34,695 bases of DNA from the IMG/VR virus record IMGVR_UViG_3300023180_000193, positions 1 through 34,695 of that record; one strand, given 5' to 3'. This DNA is from a virus. Position 1 is the first letter of the stretch, and each line of letters begins with the position of its first letter. Below the pieces are notes generated by a model, which was given only the letters and a program-made list of their open reading frames with translations, had not been told where the DNA came from and did not search any database. Shown piece by piece: positions 22,410-29,989 of the stretch. The position numbers and the translations under genes are program-made.

Positions 22410-23394
22410 TAACACACATCATTTCATATATCTTTATAATGATAATAATGATGTATTTTTTACAAAAGATGTAAATGACCTAAAAACTTATTCTAATAAA
22501 GATTACAAATATTGTCTTATAGATAATAGCGAATGGTATAATAACTGGCAACAGTATTCTACAGATCAAAAAAAACATTTTAAGACATTTGATCTAACAA
22601 TGATATCTGGTGCAAAAATGACTTGGAAAGGTATGAAGCAACTACCTAACTATTTTTGGTCCATACCATATATCAGTGGATATTATTTAAGAGACTTGAT
22701 TTTTCCTGTGCAACCCGAATATCCTACAAAGTTGTTTACATCGTTGAACTTTAGAAAGAAACAGCATAGAGATTATTTGATAGATTATCTTGCAAAATAC
22801 GATCTAATCGAGAACAACTATATAAGTTACAAACAGTTTTCCGTCAAGAAGAATCTTGATTACAAGTTTAAGTTTTTTGATGGTGGAGAACTTGTGCTAC
22901 AAGAAGCCTACTTAAAAGATTTTGAAAGTGCTGCAAATGCACCGGAGTTCAAAGATATACCCGAACATGCATATAAAGATAGTTTGTTTAGTCTAGTAAC
23001 TGAATCTAGTACAAAAGCACTTTGGATGACTGAAAAAACTACTATTCCTATGTATCACAAACGACCTTTTATTATCTTAGCAGCACCTGGATACTATGCA
23101 TATTTAAAGTCTTTAGGATTTCATGTATTTGACGATGTTGTTGATACAAGTTTTGATTTAGAGCAAGATGTAGAAAAAAGGACAGAGATGATAGTTAAAG
23201 AGATAGTAAGATTGAATAAAATATCTTTAAAAAAACTCTACAAAAGAACTAGACACAGTGTGTTACATAACTTCCATCAAATAAAAAGAAAAGTACATTT
23301 TGGTGAACCTAGTTTAAAACATGTGCCTTTTGTGCTTTGGCACCATAAATACAATGTACAAGATAAAACGAAAATCGCTAGGATATTCAAATGA
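22393..23394 (+). CDS. Glycosyltransferase-like protein, paralog 2 of 6, TTG start
   Basis: The 333-residue protein has the family pattern in clear form: TKLFTSLNFRKKQHRDYLID with YLAKYDLIENNYISY, then DSLFSLVTESSTKALWMTEK, TTIPMYHKRPFIILAAPGYY, LKSLGFHVFDDVVDTSFDLE and a terminal helical region. The GT10-like reading is inferred from VTES/TEK/PFI. No ATG precedes the conserved region; TTG 22393 lies 7 bases after AAGGA (TTG 22390 is 4 bases away), so a TTG start is likely. It overlaps the previous gene by 17 bases and the next by 4. Confidence 0.8.
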   Translation: MAAAHSNTHHFIYLYNDNNDVFFTKDVNDLKTYSNKDYKYCLIDNSEWYNNWQQYSTDQKKHFKTFDLTMISGAKMTWKGMKQLPNYFWSIPYISGYYLRDLIFPVQPEYPTKLFTSLNFRKKQHRDYLIDYLAKYDLIENNYISYKQFSVKKNLDYKFKFFDGGELVLQEAYLKDFESAANAPEFKDIPEHAYKDSLFSLVTESSTKALWMTEKTTIPMYHKRPFIILAAPGYYAYLKSLGFHVFDDVVDTSFDLEQDVEKRTEMIVKEIVRLNKISLKKLYKRTRHSVLHNFHQIKRKVHFGEPSLKHVPFVLWHHKYNVQDKTKIARIFK

Positions 23395-23846
23395 AAATAC
23401 AAGAGATTACTGAACAAAGAGTTGACGAATTGGCGCCTATTGCTGCAATAGCTGTTCAAGCAGTATGGTGGTTATTAAAATGGGCCACTACCAAAGTAGG
23501 TTGGAGAATACTTAAATATGTTGTGTCACGACATGCGGGTAAACTTGCTGTTGGTGGTGCTGCTGCATATTACATTGATCAAGGGTGGGACTGGGTAATC
23601 GAAACAATCGGCGAAGAAGCAGCACAAATGTTGATTGATAATAAGTTTAGTATTGCAATGGCTGTTACACTTATTTTAGGTGCTGTTGCTCTTAAAAAGT
23701 TCTTTGAAAAGAAGGGCGACGAAATGGTTGCAAAATATCAAGAATCGATAAGCGAAATGACCAGTGCAGGAGCAGTTGGCGCAGTGGCAATGCCAATAGG
23801 ACAAATGCAGCGTCGAGTTTCAAAGAAGAAAAAGAAAAAAGCATAA
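23391..23846 (+). CDS. Putative packaged or membrane-active protein (151 aa)
   Basis: The leader MKIQEITEQ gives an I-T-E|Q site. Three hydrophobic stretches follow (APIAAIAVQAVWWLLKWATT; KLAVGGAAAYYIDQGWDWVI; FSIAMAVTLILGAVALKKFF), then MTSAGAVGAVAMPIGQMQRR and a Lys-only run at the end. Hydrophobic helices behind a targeting leader would suit a protein that is packaged and later inserts into the host membrane during DNA entry; this is speculation. It overlaps the glycosyltransferase-like gene by 4 bases. A late-type promoter overlaps its stop. Confidence 0.76.
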   Translation: MKIQEITEQRVDELAPIAAIAVQAVWWLLKWATTKVGWRILKYVVSRHAGKLAVGGAAAYYIDQGWDWVIETIGEEAAQMLIDNKFSIAMAVTLILGAVALKKFFEKKGDEMVAKYQESISEMTSAGAVGAVAMPIGQMQRRVSKKKKKKA

Positions 23847-23849
23847 ATA
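23842..23849 (+). promoter_or_regulatory. T4-type late promoter candidate (CATAAATA)
   Basis: CATAAATA overlaps the TAA stop of the previous gene. Initiation near 23855 leaves a short leader with CGGAG before the ATG at 23874. Confidence 0.52.
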
Positions 23850-23873
23850 ATAAAAAGAACTCCGGAGATAAAA

Positions 23874-24755
23874 ATGGCTAAAAGAGATACACATTGTTCA
23901 GATAAATGTTGCGGTTCAGATGTAAAAGCTGAAGACTGCACATGCCCACCAACATGTAAACATTGTAACTGCAATGCAAAGAATGTTAGCGAAGGTCTTG
24001 CTGATATGGCAGACATGGCAGAACGTGATCACGAAGTGCAAATGGCTCGTGCTGAACTGTACAAGATTGCAAAGTATGCTATCAAACTACACGACATGCT
24101 AAAAGGTGTTTCGGAGGCCGAAGGCATTGAAGGTTGGATGCAAAGCAAGATTACCAAAGCAGCAGACTATGTAGGTTCAGTGTATCATACACTAGACTAT
24201 GATATGGCAACAGAAAGCAAGAAAGTTTATAAGAGCACTCTTACAAACGAAGATGTAACAGAGTACAAAGCATCACTCAAAGAGCGTATGAGTCAAAAAA
24301 AAAGTGAGCTAACTGAACTAGGACCAGATACACTGTACAAGTATTGGAACAAGTCTTATGACGATGTTAGCGATCCAGACGGTAAAGATCCTGAAAAGCT
24401 AAAAAAGCGTAGAACTTTTATGAAAAAAGCAGCAGCACAGCACAACAAGAAAAAAGGTTGGGAACGCCCACAAGGTGTTAAAAAGTCTGCAGGCGATGCA
24501 AGCAAAAGTGCAGCAGCACTGGCTAAACATCTTGCTAAAAAAGATATGCGAACAGACGAATACACTGCACAGCAGCGTATACAAGCAGCAAAAGATAAAG
24601 CAGCAGCAGATAACGCTGAAGCAGATGCATTAGCAGCTCGTAACCGTAAAGAAAAAGAAATTGCTAAACTAATTAAAACTGGCGATGATAGAAAGTTGCA
24701 TACTGCAAAAGTTGATGCAGAAAGATCAAAACTAAGAAAATCTAGAATCCAATGA
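23874..24755 (+). CDS. Phage protein with Cys-rich N terminus and coiled-coil/basic C terminus (293 aa)
   Basis: The first 35 residues hold nine Cys (pairs such as CSDKCC, CTCPPTC, CKHCNC), resembling a small metal-binding module. A helical domain follows (DHEVQMARAELYKIAKYAIK, MLKGVSEAEGIEGWMQSKIT, KAADYVGSVYHTLDYDM). I recall this domain in many T4-like marine phage proteins of unknown function. The C-terminal half has DTLYKYWNKSYDDVSDPDGK and a long Ala/Lys-rich coiled coil (AAKDKAAADNAEADALAARN). A metallothionein-like role is only a guess. It has its own late-type promoter; the stop overlaps the next start. Confidence 0.82.
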   Translation: MAKRDTHCSDKCCGSDVKAEDCTCPPTCKHCNCNAKNVSEGLADMADMAERDHEVQMARAELYKIAKYAIKLHDMLKGVSEAEGIEGWMQSKITKAADYVGSVYHTLDYDMATESKKVYKSTLTNEDVTEYKASLKERMSQKKSELTELGPDTLYKYWNKSYDDVSDPDGKDPEKLKKRRTFMKKAAAQHNKKKGWERPQGVKKSAGDASKSAAALAKHLAKKDMRTDEYTAQQRIQAAKDKAAADNAEADALAARNRKEKEIAKLIKTGDDRKLHTAKVDAERSKLRKSRIQ

Positions 24756-24898
24756 AGATCAAAGAAGTAACAGAAAAGGCTCCTCCAGGTAGAGAAAAGC
24801 AAGTCAAGAAACTGAAAAAGAAGTTTGACGATCCTGGTGCGCCTTATGCTATTGCTTGGGCACAACACAACAAACACGGTAAGCCAAAGAAAAAATGA
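24752..24898 (+). CDS. Tiny basic putative capsid-cargo protein (48 aa)
   Basis: The short frame starts with ATG overlapping the previous TGA and ends with TGA overlapping the next ATG. The leader MKIKEVTEKA has a V-T-E|K site. The body PPGREKQVKKLKKKFDDPGA then PYAIAWAQHNKHGKPKKK is a lysine-rich module I have seen in other marine phage proteins. It is easily missed by length cut-offs, but the overlaps at both ends and the leader support it. Confidence 0.75.
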   Translation: MKIKEVTEKAPPGREKQVKKLKKKFDDPGAPYAIAWAQHNKHGKPKKK

Positions 24899-25464
24899 CC
24901 ACAGAAAATATTTTTTCAGTTCCATTGTATATTTCTGATGTGACTAACGAGGAAAAAGAAAAAATAAAATCTGCAATCTTAAATCACGATTTCATTTTTA
25001 TAAAAGGTACAGAACAGGGAGCTGATAGCGATTCTCTTGGAACTGATCAAGATGAAAACTTTTTTAAGTCAGGTGATTTTGAGTTTTTTGAAATGGTTGT
25101 GAGAAAACATTTAAGCAACTATCTAAAAAGCGTAGATAGTGAAATATTAGATTTTGATATTGATGTGGCATGGGTGAATAAAACGCCAAAAGGAATGAAT
25201 ATACAAACTCATAATCACAGAGATGTAGATATATCATGTGTATACTATGTGCAAACAAACGGTGACGACGGAGATCTTGTTTTGTATAGTCCCAATCCTG
25301 CACTTGATACATCAAGATGGATAGGTAAAGGGAGCCAAGTTAGAATAAAACCCAAAGAAGGACAACTGATATTTTTTCCTTCTTGGTTATTGCATTCAAC
25401 AACGCTAAATAACACTAACAACGAAAGAATAAGTGTTGCAATAGATTTTATGGAAACAAAATAA
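24895..25464 (+). CDS. 2OG-Fe(II) oxygenase, TIGR02466-like (189 aa)
   Basis: The protein resembles the putative 2OG-Fe(II) oxygenase family common in marine phages. It has NIFSVPLYISD at the N terminus, HNHRDVDISCVYYVQ with the HxD iron ligands (His108, Asp110), LVLYSPNP, and GQLIFFPSWLLHSTTLNN with distal His167 and 2OG-binding Arg178 (NERISVAIDF). These soluble enzymes hydroxylate unknown targets. It is coupled to both neighbours (ATGA upstream, 1-base overlap downstream) and belongs to the modification cassette. Confidence 0.9.
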   Translation: MTTENIFSVPLYISDVTNEEKEKIKSAILNHDFIFIKGTEQGADSDSLGTDQDENFFKSGDFEFFEMVVRKHLSNYLKSVDSEILDFDIDVAWVNKTPKGMNIQTHNHRDVDISCVYYVQTNGDDGDLVLYSPNPALDTSRWIGKGSQVRIKPKEGQLIFFPSWLLHSTTLNNTNNERISVAIDFMETK

Positions 25465-25814
25465 TGAGACCTACACAAACTGACACATACAATCTTACTC
25501 CAGTTCCATCAAGCAGTAAAGCGTATGAAAAACAGCTTGTGCGTCATGCTAAAGAATGGGATACAACCTACAATCTAGCAAGTACATTCAACTGTTCACA
25601 TTGTAAAAAATGGACACAAAAAGATAAATCGTCTACAAATGTAAAAACACCTCCTACTAATATCGATTTAAACTATAATGGATATTGTAATGTCTTAAAA
25701 CAAGATACACAGGGTATGCAAGTCTGTAACTTGTTTATGGCAAATCACTTGATAAAGATACCTGACAACGATAAAAGACCTGAAAATGCTTGGGGTCCAA
25801 AGGACAACAGATGA
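25464..25814 (+). CDS. Hypothetical protein (116 aa)
   Basis: A polar protein with four Cys in the arrangement CSHC...GYCNV...VCNLF, which might hold a metal. Otherwise it is unrecognised (AYEKQLVRHAKEWDTTYNLA; NAWGPKDNR at the end). It is coupled to the oxygenase upstream and overlaps the next start (ATGA). It may be an accessory protein to its neighbours; nothing in the sequence proves this. Confidence 0.72.
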   Translation: MRPTQTDTYNLTPVPSSSKAYEKQLVRHAKEWDTTYNLASTFNCSHCKKWTQKDKSSTNVKTPPTNIDLNYNGYCNVLKQDTQGMQVCNLFMANHLIKIPDNDKRPENAWGPKDNR

Positions 25815-26452
25815 AACTGGTTAACCTTTATCCAGAGTTTGCTGAAAATCCTTATCTCACTAAACCTATTGAACGACTTAAAGTTGAGACATTACCATTC
25901 AAAGATTTTGACAAAGATGGTTATGAAGTTCCTACTCCTCTTGAATATCTACATTACGAAATAAATGACGTAGAAATAAATAGAGAAATACAGTATCACA
26001 TTGCACCTGCACAAGAATGGTACACAGATATTGAACAAAGCGAACACGGACTTGTACTAGATCATTGCATGTTGTTAACTCGTTATGCATTTGCAGGAGA
26101 AGCAAGAGAGCAGCTAGAAGAAGTAAAACAAAATCGTCCTATACTACAAAAACTATTAAATATCAAACCTAAATGGGGTATTGACTTTTCCTTAGACTAT
26201 GTAACACACGACATAGTAATGGAAGTAATACACATAGAACAAGATTTTGATAATATAGACGAAGCACAAGCTGCAAAGGAACGTCTTGAAAGTATAATAG
26301 ATAACACAGACTGGTTTGACGGAGCAATGCGTCTATATCAGCGCAAAGACGAATGGATCAATCTTTCGAGCGACGATCATTCAGATTACAAAGCACAGTT
26401 TTTTGGTTGGCACAGAGCTTTTGACAACAAAAAAGTTTTCAACATAGCGTAA
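25811..26452 (+). CDS. Conserved hypothetical protein (213 aa)
   Basis: An acidic alpha/beta protein reading SEHGLVLDHCMLLTRYAFAG, then LNIKPKWGIDFSLDYV and DIVMEVIHIEQDFDNIDEAQ. I recall this pattern in marine phages and bacteria as an unassigned family. No catalytic motif is obvious. ATG 25811 is used because it overlaps the previous stop. A 16-base gap, one of the few in this region, precedes the next gene. Confidence 0.78.
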   Translation: MKLVNLYPEFAENPYLTKPIERLKVETLPFKDFDKDGYEVPTPLEYLHYEINDVEINREIQYHIAPAQEWYTDIEQSEHGLVLDHCMLLTRYAFAGEAREQLEEVKQNRPILQKLLNIKPKWGIDFSLDYVTHDIVMEVIHIEQDFDNIDEAQAAKERLESIIDNTDWFDGAMRLYQRKDEWINLSSDDHSDYKAQFFGWHRAFDNKKVFNIA

Positions 26453-26468
26453 CCTTGTTAAATACCTT

Positions 26469-27566
26469 ATGTTTTATTATCCATACGAGCAAAGTTTTCT
26501 TCAACGACTGAATGGAAAAATTAGCAAATCTCCCACATTAGAGCATATGGTTAGCAACCTGCACTTGCCAGAGTTTTTAAGCAAGTTGTGCATAGAGTCA
26601 AGCAATATCATTCTCGATGATTTAAAACATATTTCAAATGAAACTGTTTATTATTTTTGTCCAACAGAACCTTTGCCCTTTGTTACACCTGACTTTATGG
26701 AACAGGCAAATAAGTTGTGCAAAACAAATAACAATCATTTTTATATAGTACATAACAATCTACTTGATGATTTGGAAAACTATTATGGTACATTTTCACA
26801 TATACATTTTATCAACAACATGATATTGAATGTCGGTAGAGCATATGTGGAAAGTTTGCAGTATATCAAAATGGATAAAACATATGATTTTGATAAGGCT
26901 TACATAAATCTCAACAACAAAGGTAGATACAATCGGTATTTGCTTATTGACGAGATTTACAAACACGGTTTGGAATCACACGGTTACATCAGTTGGGATA
27001 GCAAACAATCAACAGAAGACTTGTTGCACTACAGCATTGACTACAAGTTACAATACTTTAACGGCAAAAGAATACAACTAGATAATAATATCAACTATTT
27101 AGACGAATCTATAAACTCAAGAGGATTGATAAACATTTGCAGTGAGGTTCAAGAGTATTGGTTTTATGTAAAAAATATCAGTGAAAAAACCATGTATGCA
27201 TTGATGACAGAAAAACCGTTTGTAGTTATAGGAGGACAAAATAATAACACTGTGTACAAGGACTACGGATTTGAAATATATGATGAACTATTTGATTACA
27301 CATTTGATGCAAATGATAGTTTGGAACAAAGGATAAAAGGTGTAGTTCAAAATCTAAAATATATTTCACAACAAGATTACAACAAACTGTACAACAGTGT
27401 GCGTGACAAAACCATACATAATAAAAAACAGTTTTTGCAACTAGTGCAAAAACAGCTGGAATACAGCAAAGACTTGATTTCACTGTTGAGCAAGGATAGC
27501 GATCATCCTGATATGATCAAACACAAAGGATACTACAATGGCGTCATTCAGTTACTGGAGAACTAA
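26469..27566 (+). CDS. Glycosyltransferase-like protein, paralog 3 of 6 (365 aa)
   Basis: The family pattern is present but more diverged: YINLNNKGRYNRYLLIDEIY with KHGLESHGYISW, then KNISEKTMYALMTEKPFVVI (SEK and KPF(V) positions) and DYGFEIYDELFDYTFDANDS, then LEQRIKGVVQNLKYI. The VTES position reads CSEVQEYWFYV, so this paralog lacks part of the proposed donor-binding motif and may be altered in activity. It starts after a short gap. Its end overlaps radical SAM 2 by 29 bases, again pairing a family member with a radical SAM gene. Confidence 0.78.
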   Translation: MFYYPYEQSFLQRLNGKISKSPTLEHMVSNLHLPEFLSKLCIESSNIILDDLKHISNETVYYFCPTEPLPFVTPDFMEQANKLCKTNNNHFYIVHNNLLDDLENYYGTFSHIHFINNMILNVGRAYVESLQYIKMDKTYDFDKAYINLNNKGRYNRYLLIDEIYKHGLESHGYISWDSKQSTEDLLHYSIDYKLQYFNGKRIQLDNNINYLDESINSRGLINICSEVQEYWFYVKNISEKTMYALMTEKPFVVIGGQNNNTVYKDYGFEIYDELFDYTFDANDSLEQRIKGVVQNLKYISQQDYNKLYNSVRDKTIHNKKQFLQLVQKQLEYSKDLISLLSKDSDHPDMIKHKGYYNGVIQLLEN

Positions 27567-28710
27567 AAGGTATCTCGACAGTGTAGGTGAAGGCTTTTGC
27601 TTGGAAAAATGGCACAGCAATACTGTGCATTTAGGCACAGGTACAGAGCACGGCTGTCATCATGTAGCGCCTGTCAAAATACCGCTAGAAGAAATCAAAA
27701 ACAATCCTTATGCATTATTCAACCACTCTCATAAAAGACAAGTCCGTCAAGAAATGCTACAAGGTAAAAAACCAGACGAATGTGCATACTGTTGGAGAGC
27801 AACAAAAACACAAGATAGGGTGCTACAAAGCAGCAAGTATTACAACTGGGAAAACAGAGATCAGGCCACCGGCGAATACAGTTTGCCCAAATATCTAGAA
27901 GTGAGTTTAGGAAACACTTGCAATCTAGCATGTGCATACTGCGGTCCTAGTTTCAGCAGCAAATGGGCAAGCGAAATAAAACAACATGGAAATCTGCATC
28001 ATATAGGTTATGTACCAACTATTACCAAAGATAATCCTTATAAAAAAGCGTTTATGGAGATATGGCCTAACTTACATCCTGGATTAGAAGAGTTGAGATT
28101 CACTGGTGGCGAACCTTTGCTGTATCATGAAATATTTGATCTCATAAAAGATGTTAATGAAAAATGTGATGTTATCATTAACACAGGATTGGGAGTTCCA
28201 AAAGATTTACTGGAAAAGTTTTTAGAGAAATCCTCACATATTGACACAGTGATATTTGCTATCAGTGGAGAGAGTGCAGGTGCTCAAGCGGAGTACACTA
28301 GACACGGTATCAACTACAACGACTTTTTGAAAAATGTTGAGTTGATATCAAAACAGCACAATGCTGATATAGAACTGATGACGGTTTACAATGCACTGTG
28401 TCTAGAATCATACACTGATTATATTTCAGATATGCAAAACATTGCCAAAGTAGATATAGGTGTAAGTGAACTCACTACACCCAGTTTCTTACATCACAGT
28501 CTGTTTGATGTAAATAAACAGCATCATTTAGATTTTTTAAAAAAGCACAACTCTAAAGCACACAGTCAGCTGGAAAGTATCTTGACAAAAGAACAAAAAT
28601 ATGATATAGTAGTTGAGCGTGAAAATTTTAAAAAATTTGTGAATGCTTACGATCAGCGTAGAAACACAGATTTTACACAAACATTTAAAGTATTAGGAGA
28701 ACTTATATGA
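27538..28710 (+). CDS. Radical SAM enzyme 2, twitch/SPASM-like (390 aa)
   Basis: The cluster motif CNLACAYC (Cys128, 132, 135) follows KYLEVSLGNT, and FTGGEPLL lies near residue 188. Upstream are CHHVAP and CAYCW (residues 40-86), which could bind a further cluster. The C-terminal half (FAISGESAGAQAEYTRHGIN, YNDFLKNVELI) fits the SAM-binding barrel. The substrate is not visible; relatives occur in marine phages. It overlaps a glycosyltransferase-like gene upstream and the DsbA-like gene downstream (ATGA). Confidence 0.9.
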   Translation: MASFSYWRTKRYLDSVGEGFCLEKWHSNTVHLGTGTEHGCHHVAPVKIPLEEIKNNPYALFNHSHKRQVRQEMLQGKKPDECAYCWRATKTQDRVLQSSKYYNWENRDQATGEYSLPKYLEVSLGNTCNLACAYCGPSFSSKWASEIKQHGNLHHIGYVPTITKDNPYKKAFMEIWPNLHPGLEELRFTGGEPLLYHEIFDLIKDVNEKCDVIINTGLGVPKDLLEKFLEKSSHIDTVIFAISGESAGAQAEYTRHGINYNDFLKNVELISKQHNADIELMTVYNALCLESYTDYISDMQNIAKVDIGVSELTTPSFLHHSLFDVNKQHHLDFLKKHNSKAHSQLESILTKEQKYDIVVERENFKKFVNAYDQRRNTDFTQTFKVLGELI

Positions 28711-28973
28711 GCGACAGAGTTTATGGCACAGAAGAAAAAGCAAAACTAGAGAGACTTATTCGCGAAGGAGTTACAGTCCAACAGGAGATTGAAGATTTGC
28801 AAGGTGGCTTAAAAGAAACTATTAAAGCAGTTGCCGAAGAACTCAATGTAAAACCCAGTCTTATTAACAAAGCAATCCGTGTTGCTAAAAACCGTGATTG
28901 GGGACGCCATCAAGACGAGTTTGAAGATTTGGAAACCATTGTTGCTATCACAGGTTACGACAAAGACGCATAA
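28707..28973 (+). CDS. DsbA-like double-stranded DNA-binding protein
   Basis: The 88-residue helical protein matches the size and layout of T4 DsbA (89 aa): a first helix (EEKAKLERLIREGVTVQQEI), KETIKAVAEELNVKPSLINK, then AIRVAKNRDWGRHQDEFEDL. It resembles the KDELGVDxxxxNRLLxxYHKDNREVFE core of T4. In T4 DsbA binds DNA near late promoters and assists late transcription. Its location inside a modification cassette is unusual. The call rests on pattern and length, not alignment. Confidence 0.65.
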   Translation: MSDRVYGTEEKAKLERLIREGVTVQQEIEDLQGGLKETIKAVAEELNVKPSLINKAIRVAKNRDWGRHQDEFEDLETIVAITGYDKDA

Positions 28974-29989
28974 TGCATCTAGTTACTGCTCCAGACAAAT
29001 ATGGAAAACATAATCCTTCATTTGAAGAGATTATGGTATTAAATCCTGATAATTTGCATTTTTTAGAATGGTGCGAAGAAGGTGAGGATATTGAAACTGT
29101 ACTTGAATATGCTAGTCCTCAAGTTGAAGACTATATTAGAAGACTGATAGAAGAAGATAGATTTCACTATCATTGCAATGCATTAAATGATGGCGTGCAA
29201 AAGCAATCGTACCACAAAGTCTGGGCTAACAGTGATTTGTTTTTTGCATGGCAGACGCCTGTAAAAACAAATGTTAATGCTAAAAAACTTTTCCACTGTC
29301 AAGCATATGTCACCAAGTATCACAGAGATCTGTTTTTTGATGCAGTTTACAAAACAAAACTAGACAAAGTAGCAACACTTGCATATAGCCAAGTTCAATA
29401 CGAAGGCATTGAAAAATATGCAGACTATGTGCGCAAAGAATATGTGTGGCAAGAAAAATACAAACAGTATTACACAGCATTTGAAGGACATGATGCCGAT
29501 TTAGTGCATGATGAAAAAAGCAATCCTGCACCACCACTAGAAGTATGGAATCAAAGTGCTGTAAATATCGTGCCAGAAACATTTTATCACCGCATAGGTA
29601 TTACAGAAAAAACTTATCATTGCATGTTGTTTGAAAAACCTTTTCTAATGCTTAACGGACAACATAGTCACAAGTATTTGCAAATAGAAGATTACAAACT
29701 GTATGACGATGTGTTCGATTATTCATTTGATAGCAAAGACAAAATAGAAGATAGAGTTTTCGATATAGTAGAGCAGCTGAAAGATTTACAAAACAATGAC
29801 TATGCTAACCTTTATAAAAGTTTGTATGAAACTGTGCTACACAACAAGAAAACCTACATTAGGCATTTGCTAGAAGAACCATTGCCCGAACTGTTTGAAT
29901 ACAAGAATGCTGTGTTTACACCCGAAGCAGATAAGATAATGCAAGGCATTCTCAAGGCAAAAAAACAAGCAGCAGATATTAAAATTTAA
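28973..29989 (+). CDS. Glycosyltransferase-like protein, paralog 4 of 6 (338 aa)
   Basis: The N-terminal half shares LHFLEWCEEGEDIETV with paralogs 5 and 6, then KKLFHCQAYVTKYHRDLFFD (YHRD segment). The C-terminal half reads NPAPPLEVWNQSAVNIVPET (VTES position shows VPET), ITEKTYHCMLFEKPFLMLNG, then KLYDDVFDYSFDSKDKIEDR. It groups with paralogs 5 and 6 by the NPxPPxxxW segment. The GT10-like function is inferred. It overlaps the DsbA-like stop by 1 base, and its last 11 bases overlap the convergent radical SAM 3 gene. Confidence 0.82.
   Translation: MHLVTAPDKYGKHNPSFEEIMVLNPDNLHFLEWCEEGEDIETVLEYASPQVEDYIRRLIEEDRFHYHCNALNDGVQKQSYHKVWANSDLFFAWQTPVKTNVNAKKLFHCQAYVTKYHRDLFFDAVYKTKLDKVATLAYSQVQYEGIEKYADYVRKEYVWQEKYKQYYTAFEGHDADLVHDEKSNPAPPLEVWNQSAVNIVPETFYHRIGITEKTYHCMLFEKPFLMLNGQHSHKYLQIEDYKLYDDVFDYSFDSKDKIEDRVFDIVEQLKDLQNNDYANLYKSLYETVLHNKKTYIRHLLEEPLPELFEYKNAVFTPEADKIMQGILKAKKQAADIKI

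Noticed and set aside
24356-24925. 189-codon minus-strand open frame
   Set aside because: Low-complexity Leu/Ser/Ala product, antisense to the Lys/Ala-rich coiled coil of the 23874 gene.
26421-26426. TTGACA as the -35 of a promoter for paralog 3
   Set aside because: No acceptable -10 box lies 15-19 bases downstream, and the hexamer encodes FDN in the upstream gene.
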